DNA of 64,000 bases from Erigeron canadensis. Lineage: Eukaryota; Streptophyta; Magnoliopsida; Asterales; Asteraceae. The notes below the pieces were generated by a model. The model did not search any database. It was not told where the DNA came from and saw only the letters and a program-made list of their open reading frames with translations. Location: the NCBI RefSeq assembly GCF_010389155.1, contig NC_057761.1:57782587-57846586 (forward strand). The letters run 5' to 3'. Position numbers and translations under genes: made by a program. Of the stretch, positions 1 through 13,139 are shown piece by piece; the stretch's first letter is position 1, and each line of letters opens with the position of its first letter.

Positions 1-2359
1 CGTTTTTTTTCTCATTTATTGGTGTATTATATTTCGTTTTTTAATTATTATAAGTTGACAGGTTACCGCACATGCATCTAAGTTTTCATTTTATTTACTT
101 TTAACCTTTTTTCTTTTCATGTGTTTGTAGCCAACAGTTATAACTGCCTTCATTATTTTTACTTTTTTTTTTTTTCATATTGGCCATACTTTTACTCAAG
201 GTTAATTTTCATTTTAATTTTTTATTCATTTATTAGTATGTAAATTTTTAATGGATTTTAAGAGTGATTTTAAATTCAAAAACAAATGGTTATTCACAAG
301 CCAACGAATGGGTAAAACCCTTAAAAGTTGGTTCTTAAATAGTCTTTTGCATCACGTTTTATTCTTCGTGATATATTTTTAATTACCTTAATAATAGGCT
401 TTTACAATGTACATTTATCGTTATGTATCTATCACATACCTTATATACGTTTCAAGCTTAACGTATCACTATGTTGTCCGGGGAAACATCCGAGTTAGAA
501 AACTAGTTAATCTTTAACAAAAGAATAATTCTTACAGTATATTTCACCTGTTGTTCCTATTTTTTTAAAATTACATTAGCCATCCTATTTTTTAAACTAG
601 TTTATAATATTGTAAAAAAATGAAATAGCTTGAAAAAGAATAAGCAACACATTTTATACGTAACTAGAGTCTAGAAAGATCCCCTACATACAAAATAAGT
701 GTGATGAAATTACTTGCATAATATTACATAATTTCAAAAGGTCAAATAAACAAATAATACTTCATCTTATTTTAGTAAAATACGTTAAAAGTTAAAACCA
801 TCACAAAGGTATTATCATTATAAGTTTATAACTTAGCCATCGAAAATATGCAGTATATATTATATCAAGATTATTTGTTTTTCAAAATTTAACTATCCAA
901 GTATCCAACAGTAAATTCTAAGATTATAAAAGATTTGTGTATGAGTTTTTTCAAAAAAATGAAAGCTCACCTTCTTTTTACCTTTAGTTAATAAGACATC
1001 TTATGTGGGGCAGTTAAAGACACAATTAGGTTAAATAAAGTAACTAATAGAAGTTTGACTACAACAGATAGTATGCGTGGCATCTATTAAAGCTAATATA
1101 AAAGTTGAATGCACGTTTGCAACTTTTTTCATTCGAGTTCACCCACGTTATCGACAGCCTTTGAAAACCTTTTGGTCGGTCACTTTGGCTGTATTCACTT
1201 TACGATTGATAGGTTTTTCGGTATATAATGACGTCTCAACCTTCACGATCACCAACCATATACTTAAATTATTTCAACCATATGGTGATCATCATGTATC
1301 ACGTTAATATGTTTGTGAAGTCTACCTTAAAATAATGTGAATTTTGTTACATTACGTGACATATACGAATCGTCTTTCATTCGTATAGTCATGAACTACT
1401 TGCGGTCTTGAACAATACATAGGAATATAAAATGACAAAAAAAAAAAAAAAACAAAACAAAAAAACAAAAAAACAGATAATAAAGTCATAACTGAAGATG
1501 TATTTAATTAAAGTTTTATCACAATAAGACCCATAATACAGTTTTAATTAAAGTTTTAAACGATTTATATCTAATGTTATCGCATTACTTTTACATTATC
1601 TATCTATATCTCAAATATTTAGTCTTACATTTAATTAACATAATGAACTAATAACAAACTAATTAAAAATCGTTTTATTTAAACTTACCTGCGGGGATAA
1701 AATTCTAGTAGACATTGAAAAGACAATCTGTTATATTCAAAAAACATAGGCCCAGTATGATTTAACACATTAGGCCCAAGAATAATTTTTGTACGTTTAC
1801 TAAATAGCTGACGACCCACCTAACGATTAGCATGTCGGCCTATTAATCGGTTTTAAATCCCTATGAATATGACAACTTGCCTATACCAATTATGATGTTT
1901 TTTTTCCTTTTTGTTTTCTTTACTAAGGTATATAACATGTTACTTACTATAAATATAAATTTAACAGACTCACTTATTTTGTAGTTAATACCTTAAATAT
2001 CTTGATTTTTGACAGCCAACTAACATAAATGTCTAACTACTTCGTACAGAGTGACTTTTTGTTAGAAAGTCGTCACTTAGCTGGCGAAAACCAACCGCAT
2101 AGAGTTCTTAGGCGCCCAAAGTTACGCGAATCCGAGAAAACCCAATAACCCGTCCGCCCACAAGCCCAACAATAAAAAAAAATTTCAACAACCAAAATTT
2201 TATTGTCACCAAAAATAATTAGCCAGAAGCTGAAGTACACCGCAAAGGCCCAACAATAAATTATTGGTAAAATTTGCTTGCCTCCAAGATCACATTCTAG
2301 TCACCAAGAGGAAAATGTCAATTGAGCGAAACAGAATTTACCCTAGGTCTCATCTAAAT

Positions 2360-2459
2360 ATGATGTTAAGTATTAATGAATCTGTTACAGAAAGAATACT
2401 ATTTGGAAATATGACTGTTAAGTATTAATGAATCTGTTATAGAAATAACACTATTTGGA
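2360..2459. repeat. 52-bp tandem duplication, two copies
   Basis: The string GTTAAGTATTAATGAATCTG occurs at 2365 and again at 2417, and similarity continues through CTATTTGGA in both copies. The copies differ by a few substitutions, so the duplication is recent but not brand new. No gene overlaps it. Confidence 0.8.
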
Positions 2460-3974
2460 TCAAAATAATTGTTCAACCTTTATTATTATGTTTAAATTAC
2501 TCTTTTGCTATACACAATAACTACTTAATAATGCATATAGTTATGTCTTAAAATTTTAGACACTTTTTAAGTTCATAGATGATTGATATATTATAAAAAT
2601 GTTTTCTCTCATTTTTAAGATAACTTCATCCAAAAATAGTATAGTTAACTGTAAGCTAAGCTCTTTTATAAAGGTAAAGCAATCAATACACAATAAATGA
2701 TAAGTTTATTCAAATGCATATGGCATATGTTCAAAGACCGTGACAAAAATTTTTTTTAGCTTTTTTCATTATTAATTTTTAAAACTTATTTCAATGATTT
2801 TATTTTAATTTATTTTAATAAGCCTAACCAACACCGATATAAAAGTGTCTTCAGTATTTAAATCCGCCACATATATAACCAATTAAGTTTTCCAATTTAC
2901 TTGTAAATGAAATTAGTATTCTCATACGAAACTAAAAAAAAAAAAAGTTGGTCAAAGGAAGACGATATTCGTACCATTCTTTTGATACATCTATCACATT
3001 GTTGCATTAATAACTTTTACAGTTTATTGAATAAGTTGTCCATTATGGTAGATGTATTAAAAAAACAAGTTTTTTTTAAGAAAAAAAAAAGGAAAAAAGA
3101 TTGTACATTATAATTATTTCTTAAATAATGAGTTTTTATAATTATTTCTTAACTTTTACTTTCTTTCTCATATATATCTAAAATTAACAAAGTACATTAT
3201 TTTATGATATAATAATAAGTAGGAAAATGTTAAACAAAGCCCTTAAGGCTTTATTTAACGTGCATAAAAAAAGTGTACAACTAATTAATGCACCTTAACA
3301 AAAGCTCTTATGGTTTCATTTAACAAAACCCCAATAAGTATATGGAAAGTAGTGAATGAGTGAGTAAATGAATAATTAAACATCTACTGATGAATGAATC
3401 ATATCTCTCGGAATGACCGAATGAGTCAGATATTATGGGTAACCTCTTGATGGTCATATATGGTCAGGGAGTAAAACTACCCACATCCTTTATTTATTTA
3501 TTTATTTTTACTAAAGCGGGTATCTCAAAGAGATCATGAGATTTTAGTTGTCTATTGAACGATTTTTCCAATCGTTTGGCAAGAGTTTTTAAATTTTTTT
3601 TTGGAGTTTTAGCTTTTAATTTTGAACAATGAGTTTTAATTGTGTTAAATGTTTTGTTTGGATGCAACTAGCTTTAATTATTATTTTTTTAAAGAAAATT
3701 TTTAGTTTGGATGAAATTTTATAAAAAAATTACATATACCTTTTGAATTTACAACTACAACTATCATACTAAACACCTTTAAAAAATAAAAATTCTAACT
3801 AACAGTTTTGCAAAATATATATGTGTTTTGAGAGACATGTTAGAGATTTCGTCCTGATAGTAGTATTACAATATGATATTGGTTAAAAGTTAAAGTAAGC
3901 AGTCCACCACAATTCAATTATCTTAAGCGAAAACAAAAAGTGAATGATTAAGAAAACATAAAGGAAAAGGTTAA

Positions 3975-4085
3975 TGTTGTTAAGATGCCCATTTGCAAGC
4001 TTGCAATGATGGGGATACGATTTGTCTCCTTGGTAGGTCTCCCACATGTGTGGTAGCCAACCATTTAACTATTTAAGCTACTCCG
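3975..4085 (-). mobile_element. degenerate tRNA-derived SINE fragment (tentative)
   Basis: Read on the minus strand the segment starts with TAGCTTAAATAGTTAAATGG, which resembles a tRNA A box, followed about 40 bases later by GACAAATCGTATCCC, a decayed B box. The spacing fits a tRNA head. No tail or target duplication could be defined, so this is only a weak call. Confidence 0.3.
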
Positions 4086-7000
4086 TATAAAATTAATTTC
4101 TATACGGTTTAAAGTGACGATATATATTGTTGTTAAATTCGGGTTTAAGACGAGGATTTTGACAAGTACAAATTATTATAAGGAGTACTGTAATCAATAA
4201 GTAAACAAGTGTTATATGTAGATTGGTTAAATAATATTGAAGGGGATATTTAATTTTATGTATAATACCTAGTAAAGCAATTATAGACTTACATGCAGTT
4301 AACAAATTGATAATACATATATAATTTAATTGGACTGTTTCATGTATTAGCTTTCAGGTAATATAAGATCAATTGCGACTTATTTAAACTTCATTTTAAA
4401 GTGCCGTTAACTTTAAAGATCAGTGTATATATTTTTTATATATAATTAAGTGTTAAATCTTATGGATTGAGTGTCCAATGATAAAAAGCTTATTTTGTTT
4501 CACCTAAAGCGAAATGATTACATTAGAGACAACACAAATATTTGCCTCTATGAAGTAATATATAGATTTAGATTTTAGAGTATATTCCACTAAACTCTCT
4601 TGATAAAACTTAACAAAAACTCAAATAAATAAAGCTCCATGATTATTGTCTAGAATATATGAACTTAATCCATTAGATGGATAAGGTGTTGGAGTTGACC
4701 TTTCTTTAATTTCTATTTCTTAAACATAATGATCAAAGTTAAATCTTTGTTAAAATCTTGTCATAATTTGGTGTTAGTCAACAGCTTTTGAGAAAATGAT
4801 AATATTAGCACTATGTAGATCCTGGTGCAGGCTTTTCATACTGCAAGTCTAAGTAGGTTTTTGATTCGTAAAGGTGGGGTTATACTCTGTATTATTTGAT
4901 ATTAATGTTAATAACGGTTGTCAATAGTTTTAAAAGTACAATACGACTATTTGTGAAATGAAAAAACTCAATTGTTGACTTCTTGTTATGTGTATATGTT
5001 TTCTATATCCCAAAAGACACATGAATTACGCCATGTATCACTTAAATAACCCTGAAATTATGATATAGGTACGTAGATTATTGTGGGAAGATTGTCTAGT
5101 AGGAAGCCTATAAATGAAGGAGAAGCATGACCTTGCATTCTTCATAAGAGCCTCTTATTTCTCTATTTTGTTTCCGAACTCACATTATTACGAAAGAGGG
5201 GAAGCAGAAGAAACCAAGAACAGGATATCATTGACAACTAGTTTTATTAATTATTACATGACAACTTATATTAATATTCAGGTTGATCTATGATGCACAT
5301 CTACATTTAACATGGAGTAACTCGATCTATACAATAACTGTACGTATTCTAGCTTTATTAAATATTTTGTTTCTAAAGAAACACTATCGTATCATTAATC
5401 TTTGTATAGCTTACATTTCATTTTCATACATTAAAGTTATACGGAATGTTAAGATAAAGCATAAAAAGTTTTTTTTAAAAATTAAAATACGACCAATCAA
5501 TTTCAAGTTCAAGCTCCATGACTAATACGACCAGTCAACCTCGTCTGTTTTGAAAGTTCTAACATAAAGTGTATATATAAAGGTCTCCGGCCTTTTGACT
5601 TTTTTAAATACGATCCATGAATTTGAAGTTTCAAGTTCCATGACCAATTAATATTCTAAACATTGTATTTGCATAATTTGTTTGATTTTTTGAATTTGGT
5701 TAATTAATCTAACTGAAGTTCGATACTTCGATGTACACTTCTCAATGATTGCAAGTAGCATAATCAATCATCTTCAAATACAATCCGGTAAAAAAACAAC
5801 TAAGTCTATTTTTTTTTATTTGCTTATTTTTTATTTTTTTTAACAGCATAAAATTAAATATATATACAAAGGATAAAACTCAAAATGAGCTAGCCTAAAA
5901 CAACTAAGTCTATTAATGCTTGGCTTAAACATATATATAACTCATCAGTCATTGATCTCTCTTTATACATATATTTCATTTATGGGGATATGTTGGCCGT
6001 ATGATCCATCTGGTAAAGATGATACACTTTTATTAAAGTTTATTAATCTTATAATAGAAAGGATAAGTATTTTTTTTATAACTATGAATTGTATATATGT
6101 TGTATAAGAAATAAGTTGCGCCTTTCAAAAAAGTAGAGCAAATAAGTTGGGGGCATTGATTGCATTTTATTTAGGCCCTCAAAGAATGCCAAAAACAAAA
6201 TGCATAAGAGTTAGGCCATGGAAAGTGAAATGCTAATTATGATGTTTTGGGTAATGAATGAACGAAAGAAAAGCGCAAATCTAAAAGTTATTGTATCCAT
6301 TTTAATTAAGAAGTAAAGTTGGTTAGGCACTTGCCTTCTCAATGTCGATATGTATAAATACTAATGGTAACGATGCCAATGCCTACTTCCACATCACCAA
6401 TTGGTACAAATGACAAGTCTTCCGATGACTTTACTCAACTGTGAATCTGTGATTATTTGTACATCTTATTTTTCTTAAGAATGTATATATCTCAATCCAA
6501 CTCTTGTAAAGGCAACCCAACAACCACCCCTTGACTTAACAGTTTCGAAAGTAACGATACAAATTACAAGTGTTGTGACTTGTGAGTTTAAGCTTCATGG
6601 TAGACGATGTGCATAAATATGGTGTCTCACATTAGCCTTCTAAAACAAAATTAACAAATGTATCTACCATCTAGATACATGTATAATATTGATTTGAAAC
6701 TAACACCATAACATTTGGACGTACTTTGGAGTAATGTATTTACAAGAAAATGCATCATAAAAGTGTGTTCGGAGAGACCAAACGAATCACCTCGGTATCA
6801 ATTAATAAGATGGGTCAATGGATTGTCAAATTTTGGTCCTACATGTTGCAAAAGTGGTAGCCCCTTTTCATTCCAAACCACATTTTATCATCTTTATCCC
6901 CCAAAATAACTGAATAATAGCATGGTACTTCGTATTAGTTAAATTTGTATGATGTTTTTTAACTTTTTTTTTTTTTAAGACAATGTTAAAATATATATAC

Positions 7001-7644
7001 TTTATGCCCAAGTTTGTTGTTAAAATAAATTTTATTTAAGAATGCATTTAGTTGTCAAAAACACCTCTTGTTTTTCATTTTTTTCATTAAAAAACAGTTA
7101 GTTTTATAATTTTATCAAATGTTTGATATATAATACTAACTTAATTATTATTTATCGTATTAATTATATTTTATTGGCTTTTTTAATTTGTGTGCACCCC
7201 GCAATTGTACTAAAATAACAACATTAAAGTTTTTGATTAATTTCATGTATAATGATAGTCTCGATCTATAAATCACGGTAGGCCTAGATTTTTTAATTTA
7301 ATCCAATTTATATACGGATAGTGTAGATTTAGTATGATAATGACAATTTCAAAGTTTGTTCAGATTGTATACTAAATCATTTCCCAATTACAATTGATAG
7401 GTTTCAACTAAATAATTTAAAGAAATTAAATAAAGCAACTATATATTTTAAGTCGATGACTCGCATCCAAGAAGAATACACTAAAAACGAAGGATAGTGA
7501 GAGATCAACATCACGTGCTTTGTTTGGAAGGGGACAACTTTTGTAATTGTTGCATGAAAACGAAAGGATATAGATATTGCCACTTATTATTGAAAAATGT
7601 CTAAAGAGTAACCATGATAATATTAGTTTGATTACTTACATTAT

Positions 7645-7980
7645 ATTCGGGTTTACTAGTTAGCTCAAGTGGTTGAGCACATGTCTTATAAGAAGGAGGT
7701 ATTGGGTTCAAGACTTGAGAATTACATAAGAAGTCTTTCTATGAATGCTTGACTTGGGTATACTCAAGTTCAAGTCTGAGGAGGCAGGGTTTACCCCTAT
7801 TGATCGTTGTGTCTTCGGGCAGATTAGTATGAGGTTTTCCCCCCATCAGGTATTTGAAATTGGCATTTCTACTTCGAGAGAGCTCTCTAACGTGGACCCG
7901 GTTAAGACAACGTATGTTAGACTTCTCATTGTCGTATCGCGATACGAAGTTCTCAAGCGAAATTCACCTTTCAAAAAAAA
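7645..7980 (+). mobile_element. tRNA-derived SINE, copy 1, with target-site duplication
   Basis: The 336-bp unit begins with a tRNA-like head: TAGCTCAAGTGGTTGAGCAC (A box) and GGGTTCAAGACTTG (B box). It ends in an A-rich tail after AAGCGAAATTCACCTTTC. It is flanked by the perfect 10-bp direct repeat CTTACATTAT at 7635-7644 and 7981-7990, the mark of target-primed insertion. The body (from about 7740) matches the element at 41310-41640. ORFs at 7745-8042 lie in the SINE body and are not genes. Confidence 0.85.
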
Positions 7981-7990
7981 CTTACATTAT

Positions 7991-9177
7991 CTCGTTGTTA
8001 TGCAAATGTAAAATTTATTCGCTATTTTCATCTTCATCTTAACGGTAATTGTTAAACAAATAGTCATTTTCTTTTGGTTTAACCATCTTGATTGTAATAT
8101 GAATGAGAAAGTGACTGGAAAGAATGTGTAGTGTGGGGCACAAAGCCCAGCGCCAAAGCCGCAGGTCTCCCTTTACTCATGCTTTCCCTCTCATCTCCAC
8201 GCTCCTTTGTCCACGCGCCACCCTCACAATATCAATAGTAACACTTGTACTCCAATATTACACTGTCTAATAATGCCATTAGCAAAGATAAAATTAAACT
8301 AAAAACTACTAACAAACAAAATCACTCCATCTTTCAAGATATTGTTTTTTATTTTTTATTTTTAAGGTGTGAAGTACTTATAAACAATATTTTTAATATC
8401 GGTTTTTTAGTCAAATCGAAAAAATACTCAATATCGGTATTACCGCTAAGCTATTTTAGTTTATTTATTATTTTATATTTTATATATAAAAATGTTGTCA
8501 AACTTGTTATAGTCTAACGAAAACAATTGAAATACAATTATAATGCACTCGAAAGTAATACTAAATAGGTATTTTATAAAAAATATAAGTTTTAAAGTTA
8601 ACAAATAACAAAAAATAACATTTAAGGTTTAATAAAAATAATTTTTTAAAAAAATACCGTTTTTACCTAGCCGGAAAAACCGGACAAAACCGGAAATACT
8701 GACGGTGAGGAATAGTGAAAACACCGGGAAAAAATGGGGTACAACATATCGGACGTCTGACAGGTTCCGGTAAGGCCGGGTAGTACCGCATGGTACGTAC
8801 CGGTATTTAAAATATTGGTCATAAATGACGAGAGATTTAGCATACATTAATTTATTGGATTTCCGTTGAAGATCTCTCTTGACTTTCACATAATAAATCT
8901 CCAATCTAAATTCTTTGATAAGAAATCTCTATCATCCAAAGATCCAGAGGAAAAACTAATCTAGGTCCATCTTAGGTGAAAATTGAATAACTATGACCAC
9001 TTTTAAATATGTTTAGAATAAGACTCAAACCTAAAACCTATTGTGAAAAAATAGATCTCCTAGTGACTAGACTATTTGATAATTGTATCTCTATCACGTC
9101 TTGATAGCTTGTTTTTTAATAACTATCATTAATTCATTATTTATCTGTCGTTCGGGAAAAAAAAAACATAGTTATAA
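7991..9177. other. intergenic region, no gene
   Basis: No coding signal recognised. Bases 8640-8815 are unusually rich in CCGG and CGGTA words (GCCGGAAAAACCGGACAAAA and similar) compared with the AT-rich surroundings, which looks like a decayed repeat rather than a gene. The minus-strand ORF at 8629-8904 overlaps this repeat and has no known similarity. Confidence 0.5.
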
Positions 9178-9529
9178 TTTTGCAAAGGAAAATTTTCATA
9201 TATGTCATATTTTAACACCTTAATTACATATTTACCCAATGTAAAATGATAATTACATATATATCCAATTTAAAGTAATAATATCCATTACCTTATAAAA
9301 TTAATCATACATTAACTTATACTAATGAATTTGCTCTTAGAACTAAAAAACTGTAATAATTCCTAACCAACAATTAGTTACATATTCACATAACTATAAT
9401 CTAATTGAATTATGTATATTACTTTCTTTAATAAGAGAATAGTATGTGAATAGTATTTATTTTGTCTTTACATGCATTTCTAATATAAATAAAAGATTTG
9501 ACAAAAATAAACAAAGCTATAAAGTTGCT

Positions 9530-11026
9530 GGATTGGAAGAATCCTCATTTATTATAAGTGAGGTACCAGGTTCTAATCTGACTTGAACCTTTAAGCCAAA
9601 TTTTTTTGTTTTGTTTTTTATTTTCAAAATTCACTTTGCCCCTTCCAAATTTTACATTTATAGCCGTGAAATTTTGTATTTAGTTATAATTAGATATAGT
9701 TTCATTTTAAATGATTACTTGGATTTAATTGTATGTGTTTAAATAGTTTTTTAAAATTTTTTGTTTGTCTTAAAAAAAAAGAAGTTATTCTTGGACTTTT
9801 ATAAATAATTTATCTTTTTGTAATATTTTGTTTCTTTTAAGGTTTTTTTTTTTTTTTTTTGTGTCTTATGTAACTTTTTGGTTTTTATAACTTTTGTAGC
9901 ATTTGTTATATATGTTCAATATTTAACATTTTGTTTTTTTTTTTATATTGAAGTTTTAGATTTTTAACTTTGTAATCTATGTTTTTTTTTCTTTGTATTA
10001 CATTTTGTTATTTTTAACATAATTTATAACTTCTTTGTTTTTTTAGAAATATTATATCATTTTTGTTATTTCAAAACTTTATCTCATATATTTTTTAGAA
10101 TATTTTCATATTTTTGATTATAATTTCCGACGGGTTAATTGGTTTTTCCGGGTTCTTTGTTTTTAATGATGTGTTTGGTTTTTTTACACTTTGATAAAAT
10201 AAATTAATTAAGAATAAGCATATGTCATTTTGTATAGAATTGGTTGATTACTTAATCGGTCGGAAGGTTCTGAGTTCGTCTGCAACTAATGTAATGGTTT
10301 GTTGTGTTTTTAGCTATTGGGGTTCTTAAAAACCAGAAAAAATGTCTTTGTAGTATTATGACCGTAGTTGCTTTTAACTATTTGAATCACTATCTTATGA
10401 CGCATTAGTTTGCAATGGTATTATTTGATGTTCATGCTGCTATGGATCCTTCATTTAGTTTATTTGTTTATTAGTTTCATTGTACCACGAAATTCTATAG
10501 TTTATTAGGGCAGTGTTTATAAACGTCCTTAGCTTGCGTCCTTAGACTCCAAAGACGCGGACGTTTATTGGCACTCTTCGTCCACATTGCTGCGTCTTCA
10601 ACTATAGTTTTCCTGTGGAATATGGGGGACGCTCCAAGTGGGTCTAGACAACAATCTTTTATCTTTTTTTTTTTTTATATATATATGTGTGGGGTATATA
10701 TAGGTGTATTTGTGTGTGTGAGATAAATTATAAATAATTAATGATGTGGCGAAGAAGTTCCAAGAAGCTGTCCTTATAGACAGTGAGTATCTTGAGGGGA
10801 GTCCTGGGTTATGTGATGCTGATATGACAGGGAAGAAGCTCCAAGAAGCTAACCCTTATAAGCACAGGCCTTATTTACATAGTTGCATATACAAAAACTT
10901 TGTTACAATATTGCGTGTTTCGCTCCACTAGTGAAACCTCATCATAAACGGGAAACTGAAAACTGCAGCTTCGTTATGTAGTGTTTAGATTTTGTAGTAG
11001 TTCATCTTGTATATATATTGACATTA
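9530..11026. other. interior of the MULE: T-rich filler and possible captured fragments
   Basis: Within the element, 9600-10150 is strongly T-rich on the plus strand. Bases 10510-10640 are GC-richer with repeated GTCCTTAG and GACGC words. An ORF at 10746-10931 contains two related stretches, AKKFQEA and GKKLQEA, about 28 residues apart, encoded by near-identical DNA. It resembles captured gene or exon material, but I do not recognise its source and no function can be given. Confidence 0.35.
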
Positions 11027-11035
11027 TAATATAAA

Positions 11036-12276
11036 GAGTAAATTACACTTTTCGTCCCTAAAGTTGGTACGTTTTTCACTTTTGATCCCTAAACTTTAAA
11101 AATTACAATTTTGACCCTAAAGTTGGCCAATTTTTCCAATAATCGTCCTTTGGCCTTACGGCGTTAAAAAATAGCCATTAGCGTACGCACGTGCTAGACA
11201 CTTGAGGGCATTAATGTCATTTCACCTTACACCGAGGGACGGAAAGTGAAAAAATAGTTACTTAAAGGACAAAAAGTGAAAAAATAGCTACTTAAAGGAT
11301 AAAAAGTGAAAAAATAGCTACTTGAGGGACGAAAAATGAAAATCATACATATAAATTTATTCTTCCATTATTTCTTTTCCAATCATCTTTTCCGATGAAA
11401 TTTTCCGACTAGACATTTATTTTCCCTTTACCCTCAAGCCTCTCCAATCACCACCACCTAATAACCACCCAACAACAGCTTCGCTACCAGCCATCGCCGT
11501 ATGTAATCAGCACCAGCCACCACCGTCTATAACCACCACGAGCAACTGCCACCCACAGCCACCGCCGCCTATAATTACCACCAGCCACCGCCACTACAAT
11601 CAACACCAGCCACCACAGCCTACAATCACCACCAGCCACCACCGCCTACAATCACCACCAGCCACCACCGCTTACAATTACCACCAAAGACCGCCGTCTA
11701 CAGTCACCTCCAACCACCGCCGTTTACATTCACAACCAACCAACCGCCGCCACCTAGAATCACCACCATCCACCGTCTTCCTTTCAATTAAAACAAAATT
11801 TAGAAAAGAAAAAAAAAAGATGACTGACATGTTTGAACTATAATTTGTTTAATTGGATGTATTTTAAATGTCATGAATTTGAGTAAATGATTTTGTTTGT
11901 GGTATAGATTTGGATTCAAAGTCGGAAAATTCCATCAGTAAAAATGATCGGAGAAGATGATCGGAAAAGAAAGAATGGAAGAAAAGTTTATTTGTATGAT
12001 TTTCATTTTTCGTCCCTTAAGTAGCTATTTTTTCACTTTTCGTCCCTCAAGTAACTATTTTTTCACTTTTCTTCCCTCGGTGTAAGGTGAAATGACATTA
12101 GTGTCCTCACGTGTCTAGCACGTGCGTACGTTAACGGCTATTTTTTAACGCCGTAAGGCCAAAGGACGGTTATTGAAAAAATTGGCCAACTTTAGGGTCA
12201 AAATTGTAATTTTTAAAGTTTAGGGATCAAAAGTGAAAAACGTGCCAACTTTAGGGACGGAAAGTGTAATTTACTC
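11036..12276. mobile_element. nested MULE, 1.24 kb, perfect 9-bp target duplication
   Basis: The element starts GAGTAAATTACACTTTTCGT and ends with the inverted counterpart; the inverted repeats run about 290 bp (11036-11340 and 11990-12276). Both flanks are TAATATAAA (11027-11035 and 12277-12285), a perfect 9-bp duplication. The subterminal arms contain repeated AAAAAGTGAAAAAATAG blocks. The centre holds CACCACC-rich tandem repeats and no transposase. It sits inside the older element at 9187-12439. Confidence 0.9.
11445..11775. repeat. degenerate tandem repeat rich in CCACCACC
   Basis: At least ten imperfect units of roughly 24-30 bp built on CACCACCAGCCACCACCGCC TACAATC fill the centre of the nested element. 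The units vary in length and sequence. There is no continuous ORF with a start codon, so this is a non-coding minisatellite rather than a proline- or threonine-rich gene. Confidence 0.75.
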
Positions 12277-12448
12277 TAATATAAATTTGTGAATATGTAA
12301 TTTTATAAATCATTTTATAACATAACGGATAAATATGATATAATCTAAACAAATTTTAGATATATATGTAATTATTGAATTAAATTGGATAAATATGTAA
12401 TTAGCATCTTAATACGAGACATATATGAAATTCTCCCCCTTTAGCAAA

Positions 12449-13086
12449 AATATATATTACCTATCATGAGCAAACGATACTAGTGATATAAACATCAAAC
12501 AAAAATTTAGTTACTGTTATACATAACTACACAAGTCTATGGATGTTCATTATATAGATATGGGAGATAATATTGATACCGTAATTATTTTTTTTATTAA
12601 GACAACATTTTACGCATCATCTTTTTTAAACAGCAGTGGTGATTAGACTCAACGACATGTCTTTTCATCGTCAGGTAGAGATCGACCAAGTCACCAGCAC
12701 AGTCAATCCGAGGACATGATTAACAGTGAAAGTCTCACTACCGTTATACAATCTAACATAATATTTGTATAATTGCATGATGCGGTAGATAAATAAAAAA
12801 TCAAACTATTAATATCATCATCACCTGCATGCATTGGTTTTGTTTACGATAATTTGAGTTTTGGAGCGTAGTAGCTCGATTGACAAAATCAAACTAGCTA
12901 ATATATTGGTTTTTAGATTGGCACGTTCGGACTAGTGGAACCGATAGTCTAAAACTAGTTTATCAAACTAAGATATTGGTTTTTACGTCACCAACAAATA
13001 GTTTATCCTCTCTTTTGTTTACAATTTCACAACATAGACATTGTCTATAACTTATTCAAGTTCTATTTATAGTTTCATCAACACAT

Positions 13087-13139
<53 letters not shown>

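Larger units (their letters stand above)
1..7634. other. AT-rich intergenic region, no recognisable gene
   Basis: No open reading frame here resembles a protein I know; the short ORFs (for example 1077-1307 and 2907-3113) have no domain signature and lysine runs from A-tracts. Visible structure: an A-rich tract near 1438-1475, a 52-bp tandem duplication at 2360-2459, a TTTA run near 3490, and a degenerate tRNA-like (SINE) trace on the minus strand near 3975-4085. A TATA-like string at 5109 (CCTATAAATGAAGG) could be an old LTR or promoter, but no partner repeat was found. Probably decayed transposon sequence. Confidence 0.6.
9187..12439. mobile_element. MULE-type TIR element, 3.25 kb, with a second element nested inside
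   Basis: The ends are inverted repeats of over 100 bp. The left end starts GGAAAATTTTCATATATGTC, and the right end, reverse-complemented, starts GGGGGAGAATTTCATATATG. Both continue with similar TTAATTACATATTTAYCCAA and ATTACATATATATC blocks. The flanks TTTTGCAAA (9178-9186) and TTTAGCAAA (12440-12448) match at 8 of 9 positions, the target-duplication length typical of Mutator-like elements. No transposase was recognised inside, so it is non-autonomous. Bases 11036-12276 are a later nested insertion. Confidence 0.75.

Noticed and set aside
5100..5700. Possible LTR (TATA-like start and polyadenylation-like words)
   Set aside because: No second LTR, primer-binding site, polypurine tract or gag/pol ORF was found within the window.
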